Assembly: GCA_002371985.1 (NCBI GenBank)
Contig: DFHZ01000062.1
Span: 1 to 5,106, forward strand
Direction of reading: 5' to 3'
Length of the DNA: 5,106 nucleotides
Source: Ruminococcaceae bacterium UBA3710
GTDB taxonomy: Bacteria; Bacillota; Clostridia; Oscillospirales; Acutalibacteraceae
Shown: positions 1-5,106 of the stretch, piece by piece
How the letters are laid out: every line of letters begins with the position of its first letter
How positions within the stretch are numbered: position 1 is the stretch's first letter
The notes under the pieces: generated by a model
Database searches by the model: none
The model's input: only the letters and a program-made list of their open reading frames with translations
Told to the model about the DNA's origin: nothing
Translations under genes and position numbers: made by a program

Positions 1-1
1 C

Positions 2-844
2 ACCTTCTATGCAGGTGAGGGCGATAAAATAACCCTTAAAAACACTCCTCCTGAGGGATATATGCTAAAGGCATACACCGTAAACGCCGGAACAGTCGAT
101 GGCAACACATTGACTATCCCTGATGACGACGTAACAGTAAATGTTGAATACAGAGAAGCGAAATTTACTGTTACATGGAAAAACGGCGAAGCGGTTCTTG
201 AAGTAGATGAAGAAGTCCCCGAGCACACAATTCCTACCTATAACGGCGAGACGCCCGTTAAGGCAACCGATGATGAGTTCGCTTATATTTTCAAAGGCTG
301 GACACCTGAGGTTACTGCCGTAACAGGTGATGTAACCTACACCGCAGTATTTGAACGGGTTGCTGCTCTTAAATTTGCCGGTGCTTCGCTCACATTAAAT
401 GATAACATTCAGCTGAATTTAATGGTTGAAAAGGATTTAGTTTTGGTTAGCGGATACGAGAATCCTTATGCTGTTTTTGTCGTAGACGGTAACGAAATTA
501 CTGTTTCGGAATATACCGTTAATGATAAGTATTATATTTTCACTTTAGATAATATTCAGCAAGATCAATTAAAGAGTGAAGTAACTGCAACGCTTTATGC
601 GACATACAACGATACTTTAGTTTCCGGCAATTCAAAAACTGCAACTGTTTTCGATTTTGGCACACAAGGATGCGATATCAACGGTGACGGATCGGTAGAT
701 ATAAGAGATCTTGTCAGCTTGAAAAAATTGATGTGTAATGCTCCTGTTTCCGAAGAATCCGACGATGTTGTTGATCTTGATTTTAGCGGAACACTTGATG
801 CATTAGATCTTACATACCTTGTGAAAATGTTATTGTTGATATAG
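2..844 (+). CDS. C-terminal part of a large secreted dockerin protein with InlB/Bacteroides-type repeats (5' end outside window)
   Basis: The frame is open from base 2, so the ATG at 62 is an internal Met and the gene starts upstream; about 280 residues are visible. In order they show: a divergent beta-repeat (about residues 1-50; GD-ITL---PPEGY, then a D/V-rich strand ending VNVEYRE); a typical InlB B-repeat/Flg_new module (about 53-118; FTVTWKNG, then FKGWTPEVTAVTGDVTYTAVF); a beta-rich module opening LKFAGASLTLNDNIQLN (about 121-220) of a kind I associate with gut Clostridia surface proteins; and a terminal type I dockerin (about 223-280, bases 671-841). The dockerin has two calcium loops, DINGDGSVDIRD and DLDFSGTLDALD, each followed by a hydrophobic helix. 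Dockerins bind cohesins and attach secreted proteins to cellulosome-like scaffolds, so an extracellular location is inferred; the signal peptide and any catalytic domain would lie upstream. The gene is probably last in its transcript, since a strong hairpin follows. The substrate or enzyme activity cannot be told from this part. Confidence 0.9.
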   Translation, partial: TFYAGEGDKITLKNTPPEGYMLKAYTVNAGTVDGNTLTIPDDDVTVNVEYREAKFTVTWKNGEAVLEVDEEVPEHTIPTYNGETPVKATDDEFAYIFKGWTPEVTAVTGDVTYTAVFERVAALKFAGASLTLNDNIQLNLMVEKDLVLVSGYENPYAVFVVDGNEITVSEYTVNDKYYIFTLDNIQQDQLKSEVTATLYATYNDTLVSGNSKTATVFDFGTQGCDINGDGSVDIRDLVSLKKLMCNAPVSEESDDVVDLDFSGTLDALDLTYLVKMLLLI

Positions 845-895
845 AGTTTTGTTTCAAAACCATCTAAAAATCAATATTTTTCTCTATGACATAAA

Positions 896-929
896 AATGC
901 CCTCACTCGAGAGTGGGGGCATTATTTTT
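896..929 (+). terminator. Rho-independent terminator of the dockerin gene
   Basis: A 12-bp stem pairs 896-907 with 912-923 around the loop CGAG. It has one G-T wobble (903/916) and a GC-rich core, and the downstream arm runs into ATTTTT. It begins 51 bases after the dockerin stop. The left flank is A-rich, so it could also stop transcripts coming from the right. Confidence 0.9.
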
Positions 930-937
930 GCTATAAG
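929..937 (+). promoter_or_regulatory. Candidate extended -10 promoter for the amidase gene
   Basis: TGCTATAAG matches the extended -10 pattern TGnTATAAT in all but the last base. It lies directly after the terminator T-run and would start RNA near 944, leaving a leader of about 37 bases before the TTG start with the ribosome site intact. No -35 match is visible at the usual distance, where the terminator hairpin sits. Confidence 0.4.
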
Positions 938-966
938 AGACGGTTTTTTGTCATAGTATAATTATC

Positions 967-973
967 AGGGGGG
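967..973 (+). promoter_or_regulatory. Ribosome binding site that fixes the TTG start of the amidase
   Basis: AGGGGGG ends 7 bases before TTG at 981. No ATG lies in frame nearby, and the next in-frame alternative (GTG at 1014) falls inside the conserved N-terminal helix, so the TTG is the best start. Confidence 0.7.
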
Positions 974-980
974 TTATAAT

Positions 981-1463
981 TTGAAAAATATAGAATATAA
1001 CAGAACTGATGCCGTGAATTATGCAAAGAAATGGGCCCTTTCGCGAAATCCCAACTATTATAATTTTCAGAATTTGGGCGGTGATTGCACCAATTTTGTA
1101 TCTCAAAGCATTTATGCCGGAGCAAAGGTTATGAATTTGTCGCATAACAGAGGCTGGTATTATTATTCTGCTTCAAATCGCTCGGCTTCCTGGACAAGTG
1201 TTGAATATCTTTATGAGTTTTTAGTGAATAATCAAACAGCAGGACCTTATGCACAAATTGTGCCGGAGCAGGAGATAGAGCCCGGCGATGTTGTGCAGTT
1301 GGCGGATAGCAGCGGCGACTTCTATCATTCATTAGTAATTACGCAGACTAAACCTTTAATTCTTGTTTGTGCTCATACTTACGACGCATTAGATCGTCCT
1401 CTTATTTCTTATACATATCATACGGCAAGATTTCTTCATATTGAAGGTGTGAGAAAATGGTAA
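981..1463 (+). CDS. Stand-alone Amidase_6 family protein (NlpC/P60-like cysteine amidase)
   Basis: The product has 160 residues and starts at TTG behind a strong ribosome site. It matches the Amidase_6 pattern throughout: YNRTDAVNYAKKWAL at the N-terminus, NPNYYNF, the nucleophile motif GGDCTNFVSQ with Cys36, WYYY and SW in the middle, EPGDVVQL as the usual strand before the active-site His, FYHSLVIT with His116, and AHTYDALDRPL near the end, where His132 and Asp135 are conserved-looking. Family members are papain-like amide hydrolases, often thought to act on peptidoglycan or peptides; the substrate of most is not known. The visible protein is only the catalytic domain: no signal peptide, membrane segment or wall-binding repeat is present, so it appears to stay in the cytoplasm or leave by another route. 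It is flanked by a terminator upstream and a convergent regulator gene downstream, so it is probably transcribed alone. Family call strong, role unknown. Confidence 0.88.
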   Translation: MKNIEYNRTDAVNYAKKWALSRNPNYYNFQNLGGDCTNFVSQSIYAGAKVMNLSHNRGWYYYSASNRSASWTSVEYLYEFLVNNQTAGPYAQIVPEQEIEPGDVVQLADSSGDFYHSLVITQTKPLILVCAHTYDALDRPLISYTYHTARFLHIEGVRKW

Positions 1464-1522
1464 GGCAAGATACTTTTAAAGGCAAATCGGAAAAACAGCC
1501 ACAATTACGGGGTAGAAAATAA
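1457..1522 (+). CDS. Doubtful 21-residue basic small ORF overlapping the amidase end
   Basis: An ATG at 1457 overlaps the last codon and stop of the amidase gene (ATGGTAA), in another frame, and runs 21 codons to TAA at 1520-1522. AAGGTG at 1444-1449 lies 7 bases before it, a fair ribosome site. The predicted peptide is very basic (seven Lys/Arg in 21) with no Cys or hydrophobic segment. It fills the whole gap up to the end of the convergent regulator gene. It resembles no family I recognise, and an ORF this short may be chance. Confidence 0.15.
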   Translation: MVRQDTFKGKSEKQPQLRGRK

Positions 1523-2398
1523 TTATTTCAGTTTTCCCGACCATTTATTGCGGTATTGACCCGGTGTTTCATTTTCAAGAGATTTGAAAAGTTGAATAAA
1601 ATAATTCGGCTCCATACCTATTTGTTCTGAAATTTCGTTTACCGAAAGCGTAGTGCCTCTAAGCATTCGCTTGGCGTGGTTAATTCTTATATTGGTAAGG
1701 TATTTGGCAGGAGATATTCCAAATACTTGTTTGAAAGTTCTTTGAAGATGAAATTTTGAAATATTAAATTCTTTTGCGAGAAAGTCCAAATCTATTTCTT
1801 CGCTATAATGATGTCGCAGATAATATGCAGACTGGTTTATAAAATCGGGGGCAGAAGATATATCTGTTCCCGATTTTATTATACATTCGCTAAGAAGCGA
1901 GTGGAGCAGACTGTTTGCGATAATTTCGCTGTCGCTGTCTTTGGTGTAATTCTCCGACACGGAAATTATATTATCAATTATTTCACATATATTGTTATTG
2001 TCAGACAGCACGGCAACATTTGAACCGTTGTTTTTTTCCAAAAACTTTTCGTAATACGGTTTAATATTGTTACCGTTAAGGTGTACCCAAAGCATTTCCC
2101 ACTTACCTGCATTGGTGTCTGTATAATAATTCTGATATTCTTTACAGTCAATAAACATAACCGTTTTAGGCAGTATTGAATACTTTTCTCCGCAATATTC
2201 CAATACACCTTTACCTGAAATAGTTGTCATTATAAGATAAGAACCGAGTCTGCTTCTTTTTGTATAATAACCTTTTCCGGAACAAAATTTTCCCGATTCT
2301 TGTATGTATAAAAGGTTATTCCTTGCAAAATCGCTCGGATTTACAAATTTCCAAATCGGTTTTTTAAGCATATCAAGTTTATATTTTGCTTCTGCCAT
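1523..2398 (-). CDS. AraC-family transcriptional regulator, probable L-rhamnose-responsive regulator of rhaBA
   Basis: The product has 291 residues from the ATG at 2398. The N-terminal half is a cupin-like AraC sensor domain (about residues 40-110): GSYLIMTTISGKGVLEY, then LPKTVMFIDCKEYQNYY and WEMLWVHLNG. The C-terminal 100 residues hold two helix-turn-helix units of the HTH_18 type: LDFLAKEFNISKFHLQRTFK (about 204-223), then an SVNEISEQIGMEPNYFIQLF unit (about 252-271) followed by the family signature F-----TPGQYR. An upstream TTG at 2419 would add seven residues but lacks a ribosome site, whereas ATG 2398 has GAGGTG before it. The gene is divergent from rhaB with 95 bases between starts, the usual arrangement for a sugar regulator controlling its operon. 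AraC proteins of this form are mostly activators that bind the inducer sugar in the cupin domain. Rhamnose as the ligand is inferred from the neighbours only, so no gene symbol is given. Confidence 0.88.
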   Translation of the reverse strand: MAEAKYKLDMLKKPIWKFVNPSDFARNNLLYIQESGKFCSGKGYYTKRSRLGSYLIMTTISGKGVLEYCGEKYSILPKTVMFIDCKEYQNYYTDTNAGKWEMLWVHLNGNNIKPYYEKFLEKNNGSNVAVLSDNNNICEIIDNIISVSENYTKDSDSEIIANSLLHSLLSECIIKSGTDISSAPDFINQSAYYLRHHYSEEIDLDFLAKEFNISKFHLQRTFKQVFGISPAKYLTNIRINHAKRMLRGTTLSVNEISEQIGMEPNYFIQLFKSLENETPGQYRNKWSGKLK

Positions 2399-2402
2399 AC
2401 TG

Positions 2403-2408
2403 CACCTC
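2403..2408 (-). promoter_or_regulatory. Ribosome binding site deciding the AraC-type start
   Basis: On the minus strand GAGGTG ends four bases before ATG at 2398 (six from GAGG). Upstream of the longer TTG start at 2419 the strand reads AATATTAAATTC, with no purine-rich match. This favours the shorter protein. Confidence 0.65.
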
Positions 2409-2426
2409 AAATACCGCAAGAATTTA

Positions 2427-2451
2427 ATATTTTACAGCAACTGTATTATAT
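2427..2451. promoter_or_regulatory. Inverted repeat, candidate operator of the rha control region
   Basis: The arms ATATTTTACAG (2427-2437) and CTGTATTATAT (2441-2451) are reverse complements at 9 of 11 positions around the spacer CAA, with the perfect core TACAG-CAA-CTGTA. The site covers the -10 box of the regulator promoter and the only fair -35-like hexamer for rhaB. It is the most symmetrical element in the divergent gap and a natural candidate for binding by the AraC-type protein, though AT-rich symmetry can arise by chance. Confidence 0.45.
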
Positions 2452-2459
2452 CATAAATT
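2431..2459 (+). promoter_or_regulatory. Weak candidate rhaB promoter
   Basis: TTTACA (2431-2436) lies 17 bases before TAAATT (2454-2459, 4 of 6 matches to TATAAT), which would start RNA near 2466. An alternative -10 is TATTAT at 2444-2449 (5 of 6) without a good -35. Neither is strong, which fits a promoter that needs an activator. The perfect TATAAT at 2472 is too close to the gene. Confidence 0.25.
2445..2453 (-). promoter_or_regulatory. Extended -10 promoter of the AraC-type gene
   Basis: On the minus strand the bases read TGATATAAT, a perfect match to the extended -10 TGnTATAAT. The -35 position (TAGATT at 17 bases) is poor, as is normal for extended -10 promoters. RNA would start near 2438, inside the inverted repeat, giving a leader of about 40 bases. 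Binding at the repeat should therefore affect this promoter, which suggests autoregulation. Confidence 0.6.
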
Positions 2460-2483
2460 ACCAGAATAATCTATAATAATTTC

Positions 2484-2488
2484 AGGTG
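2484..2488 (+). promoter_or_regulatory. Ribosome binding site of rhaB
   Basis: AGGTG ends five bases before ATG at 2494. The start is supported by the sugar-kinase N-terminal motif beginning at the fifth residue. Confidence 0.6.
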
Positions 2489-2493
2489 ATGTT

Positions 2494-3867
2494 ATGAAAT
2501 ATTATTTAGCCATAGATATTGGTGCATCAAGCGGACGGCATATTTTAGGATATGTAGAAAACGGAAAACTAAAACTTAAAGAGGTTTACCGTTTTGAAAA
2601 CGGAATAGAGAATAAGGACGGCAATCTTACTTGGAATATCGATGCCTTAAAAGAAAATGTGATTGCAGGTATTAAAGAATGCGGAAAACTCGGCAAAAAG
2701 CCCGACTTTGTGGCAATAGATACCTGGGGTGTTGATTATGTTCTTTTGGACGGAGATAAAAAGGTAATTGAGCCCACCTTTGCTTACCGTGATTCAAGGA
2801 CCGACGGCATACCCGAAAAAGTCGATGAGATAATATCAAGAAAAGACTTGTTTTCGAGAACGGGTATTCAGTCTATAAATTTTAATACCGTTTATCAACT
2901 CTATGCGGATAAGTTATCCGGAAAACTTAAAAATGCCAAACATTTTATGATGATACCCGACTATCTGTCATACTGCCTTACAGGTGTTATGGCAAACGAA
3001 TATACAAATGCCACAACCGGCTCACTCGTAAATGCCAAAACAAATGACTGGGACTATGAACTTATGGATATGTTAGGTTTAAATAGGCAACTGTTTTTAC
3101 CTCTTTCAAAACCTGCAACCTTGCTTGGCGATTTTTCATCCGAAATAGAAAAACTGGTCGGTTTTAATGCAAAAGTTATCCATGCTCCGAGCCATGATAC
3201 CGCCTCTGCGGTTGCCGCTTGTCCGATAGACGATAAAAGTGTGTATATTTCGTCCGGCACTTGGTCGCTCATAGGTGCGGAAAATGAAACACCAACCCTT
3301 GATTTTGAAGCAAGTAAATCGGGCTTTACAAATGAGGGCGGAGTAGAGTACAGATACAGATTTCTTGAAAACATAATGGGAATGTGGCTTTTCCAAAACA
3401 TTCGTAAAAACCTTGATAAGAAATATACTTATGACGAAATGATGGAAATGGCAATGCAGAGTGATTATGATAAACTAATCAACCCCAACGATTCCTCATT
3501 TACGGCACCTGAAAGTATGGTTGAAGCCATAAAAGAATATTTAGGCGATAAAAACCTTCCGATAGGCGACCTGCTTAAAAGCGTTTATCTTTCCCTTGCA
3601 AATTCATATAATACCGCCGTCAAAACAATAGAAAAATTCTCAAATAAAACGATAGAGAATATTTTTATTGTCGGCGGAGGAAGCAAGGATAAATACTTAA
3701 ATGAACTTACCTCAAAAATTACGGGTAAAAAGGTTACCATAGGTCTTAGCGAGGCTACGGCTACGGGCAATATACTCTCGCAAATAATGTATAGCGAGAA
3801 TATTGACCTTCAAAATGCACGGAAAATAGTTAAAAATTCTTTTGACATAAAGGAGATAAAAGTATGA
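2494..3867 (+). CDS. rhaB: L-rhamnulokinase (FGGY-family sugar kinase)
   Basis: This cytoplasmic enzyme phosphorylates L-rhamnulose with ATP to L-rhamnulose-1-phosphate, the second step of rhamnose catabolism. It has 457 residues, somewhat shorter than the 489 of E. coli RhaB. It shows the FGGY kinase layout: the first phosphate-binding motif AIDIGASSGRHILG (6-19, the GASSGR form typical of RhaB), FVAIDTWGVDYVLLD (72-86), YRDSRTDG (98-105), RTGIQSINFNTVYQLYA (122-138), the catalytic-base motif HAPSHDTASAVAACP with Asp235 (230-244), YISSGTWSLIG (251-261), FTNEGGVEYRYRF (278-290), and the C-terminal nucleotide-site motifs IFIVGGGSKDKYLN (390-403) and EATATGN (420-426). TWGVDY, GTWSLIG and FTNEGG separate rhamnulokinases from xylulose or fuculose kinases. 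It is divergent from the AraC-type gene, and its stop overlaps the rhaA start, so the two are co-transcribed and probably translationally coupled. No key residue is missing. Confidence 0.96.
   Translation: MKYYLAIDIGASSGRHILGYVENGKLKLKEVYRFENGIENKDGNLTWNIDALKENVIAGIKECGKLGKKPDFVAIDTWGVDYVLLDGDKKVIEPTFAYRDSRTDGIPEKVDEIISRKDLFSRTGIQSINFNTVYQLYADKLSGKLKNAKHFMMIPDYLSYCLTGVMANEYTNATTGSLVNAKTNDWDYELMDMLGLNRQLFLPLSKPATLLGDFSSEIEKLVGFNAKVIHAPSHDTASAVAACPIDDKSVYISSGTWSLIGAENETPTLDFEASKSGFTNEGGVEYRYRFLENIMGMWLFQNIRKNLDKKYTYDEMMEMAMQSDYDKLINPNDSSFTAPESMVEAIKEYLGDKNLPIGDLLKSVYLSLANSYNTAVKTIEKFSNKTIENIFIVGGGSKDKYLNELTSKITGKKVTIGLSEATATGNILSQIMYSENIDLQNARKIVKNSFDIKEIKV
3849..3855 (+). promoter_or_regulatory. 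Ribosome binding site of rhaA inside the rhaB end
   Basis: AAAGGAG lies within the last codons of rhaB and ends 8 bases before the rhaA ATG. It is the strongest ribosome site in the operon part shown, and is close to the ideal AAGGAGG. Confidence 0.8.
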
Positions 3868-5102
3868 GCAGATACGAAACCGCAAAAGAAATTTATGCAA
3901 AATACGGTGTAGATACCGAAAAGGCTATCGAAAAATTAAAAGATGTAACAATCTCCATACACTGTTGGCAGGGCGACGATGTTATAGGTTTTGATAACCG
4001 GGAGAGCCTTTCGGGCGGTATTCAAACTACCGGAAATTACTTAGGCAAGGCAAATACACCGGAAGAACTTATGGCGGATATAGATAAAGCATTTTCGCTA
4101 ATACCGGGCAAAAAGAAACTTAATCTTCATGCTTGTTATGCAATAGGTGAACCGGGAGAGAAGATAGAGAGAAATAAAATCGAGCCTAAACACTTTAAGA
4201 AATGGGTAGAATTTGCAAAGGAAAGAAATATAGGCATTGATTTTAATCCGACTTTCTTTGCACATCCGAAAGTAAAGGATAATTTAACCCTTTCTTCACC
4301 TGATGAGGATACAAGAAATTATTGGATAGAACACGGCAAGGCATGTATCAGAATATCCGAATACTTTGCAAATGAAACGGGTATTCCGTGTGTTATGAAT
4401 ATCTGGATACCTGACGGATACAAGGATATTCCTGCTGACAGAATGGGTCCCCGTGCCCGTTTTAAAGACTCGCTCGATAAAATTCTTTCAGAGCCTTACG
4501 ATAAGAAAAAGGTATATGTAACTCTTGAATCAAAGGTGTTTGGTATAGGTCTTGAGAGTTATACAGTAGGCTCGGGCGAATTTTGCCTTTCTTATTCAAA
4601 TTATAAGGGTATTACACCGCTTATGGATAACGGACACTATCATCCGACAGAGGTAGTAAGCGATAAAATATCGGCTTTGCTTTTGTTTAACGAAAATATA
4701 GCCCTTCATGTAACAAGACCTGTCCGCTGGGATAGCGACCATGTAGTCCTCTTTGATGACGAAACAAGAGAGATAGCAAAGGAAATAGTAAGAAACGATG
4801 CACTCGACCGTGTATTTATAGCGACCGACTATTTTGATGCGTCAATTAACAGAATATCCGCTTGGGTAACGGGTGTCCGCAATGTTCAAAAGGCACTTCT
4901 CTTTGCCCTTTTAGAGCCCAACAAGAAACTCAAAGAACTTCAAGAACAAAATCGCCTTACAGAACTTATGGTAATAAGTGAAGACCTTAAAACCGCACCT
5001 ATGGGCGATGTATGGGACGAGTTCTTAAAGAGAGAAAATACAAAGGACAATTATATTGACGAAGTGTTAAAATACGAAAAGGAAGTTTTGGTGAACAGAT
5101 AA
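3864..5102 (+). CDS. rhaA: L-rhamnose isomerase
   Basis: This metal-dependent cytoplasmic enzyme interconverts L-rhamnose and L-rhamnulose, the first step of the pathway and the supplier of substrate for RhaB. It has 412 residues against 419 in E. coli and is complete, ending in TAA at 5100. Family blocks are SIHCWQGDDVIGFD (31-44), LNLHACYAIGEPGE (86-99), IDFNPTFFAHP (125-135), NIWIPDGYKDIPADR (179-193), LESKVFGIGLESYTVGS (221-237), LMDNGHYHPTEVVSDKIS (253-270), LHVTRPVRWDSDH (281-293) and ATDYFDASINRI (320-331). All metal and catalytic positions I recall from E. coli RhaA are present at a constant offset of 12: Glu222, Asp255, His282 and Asp322 for the structural metal, with His258, Asp290 and Asp292 at the catalytic site. 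It begins in the ATGA overlap with the rhaB stop. The next gene seems to start within its own stop codon, giving a tightly packed operon. Confidence 0.97.
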   Translation: MSRYETAKEIYAKYGVDTEKAIEKLKDVTISIHCWQGDDVIGFDNRESLSGGIQTTGNYLGKANTPEELMADIDKAFSLIPGKKKLNLHACYAIGEPGEKIERNKIEPKHFKKWVEFAKERNIGIDFNPTFFAHPKVKDNLTLSSPDEDTRNYWIEHGKACIRISEYFANETGIPCVMNIWIPDGYKDIPADRMGPRARFKDSLDKILSEPYDKKKVYVTLESKVFGIGLESYTVGSGEFCLSYSNYKGITPLMDNGHYHPTEVVSDKISALLLFNENIALHVTRPVRWDSDHVVLFDDETREIAKEIVRNDALDRVFIATDYFDASINRISAWVTGVRNVQKALLFALLEPNKKLKELQEQNRLTELMVISEDLKTAPMGDVWDEFLKRENTKDNYIDEVLKYEKEVLVNR

Positions 5103-5106
5103 TGAA
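5102..5106 (+). CDS. Possible start of the next rha operon gene (cut by window edge)
   Basis: The rhaA stop and an ATG share a base (TAATG, ATG at 5102-5104), and GGTGA at 5090-5094 ends seven bases before that ATG. This repeats the tight overlap seen between rhaB and rhaA. Only ATGAA is visible, so the product cannot be read. In many rha operons the following gene is rhaD, the rhamnulose-1-phosphate aldolase, which this pathway still lacks here. Confidence 0.45.

Noticed and set aside
62..64. ATG at 62 as the start of the dockerin protein
   Set aside because: The same frame is open to the window edge and already encodes repeat-domain sequence before 62. There is no ribosome site suited to it and no signal peptide after it.
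957..962. Perfect TATAAT upstream of the amidase gene, overlapping CATAGTATA that resembles a sporulation sigma (SigK-type) -10
   Set aside because: RNA would start near 967-969, inside the ribosome binding site at 967-973, and no matching -35 is visible. The extended -10 at 929-937 is better placed.
931..1145. Two overlapping minus-strand frames of 64 codons across the amidase start
   Set aside because: They are antisense to the amidase gene and its leader and resemble no known protein.
1471..1500. GGC...GCC pairing between the amidase and AraC-type genes as a terminator
   Set aside because: There are only three base pairs around a loop of more than ten bases and no T-run follows.
1808..2023. 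71-codon plus-strand frame opposite the AraC-type gene
   Set aside because: It is antisense to conserved parts of the regulator and resembles no known family, so it is a shadow frame.
2472..2477. Perfect TATAAT just before rhaB
   Set aside because: The transcript would begin at about 2484, at the Shine-Dalgarno sequence itself, and there is no -35 at the right distance. It is probably chance in AT-rich DNA.
3054..3401. 115-codon minus-strand frame opposite rhaB
   Set aside because: It lies wholly inside the well-supported kinase gene and has no recognisable motif; it is a shadow of the coding frame.

Overview
The window looks like a piece of chromosome from an AT-rich, low-GC Gram-positive anaerobe of the gut Clostridia type (Oscillospiraceae, Ruminococcaceae or Lachnospiraceae). 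The evidence is a C-terminal type I dockerin, a clostridial-style InlB/Bacteroides surface repeat, an Amidase_6 protein, purine-rich Shine-Dalgarno sites, frequent A/T third codon positions, and a rhamnose operon driven by a divergent AraC-type gene. This placement is by protein family only; no species is claimed.

Layout. (1) 2-844: the 3' end of a large secreted or surface protein whose start lies upstream. It carries two beta-repeat modules, a beta-rich module and a terminal dockerin, and is followed by a strong hairpin terminator at 896-929. (2) 981-1463: a small stand-alone Amidase_6 (NlpC/P60-like cysteine amidase) gene with a TTG start, followed by a doubtful 21-codon ORF that overlaps its end. 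(3) 1523-2398, minus strand: an AraC-family regulator with a cupin-like sensor domain. (4) 2399-2493: a divergent control region with an extended -10 promoter for the regulator and an 11-bp inverted repeat that is a candidate operator. (5) 2494-5102: rhaB (L-rhamnulokinase) and rhaA (L-rhamnose isomerase) overlapping by ATGA, then a probable next gene starting at 5102 within the rhaA stop (TAATG).

How they work together. RhaA converts L-rhamnose to L-rhamnulose and RhaB phosphorylates it to L-rhamnulose-1-phosphate. An aldolase (RhaD) would then be needed, and it could be the gene beginning at the right edge. The divergent AraC-type protein is very probably the rhamnose-responsive regulator. 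The dockerin protein and the amidase are separate transcription units with no demonstrated link to rhamnose use. I see no RNA gene, CRISPR array, insertion sequence or clearly novel system. The most useful leads are the operator-like repeat, the asymmetric dockerin, the compact module in front of it, and the orphan amidase without a signal peptide.
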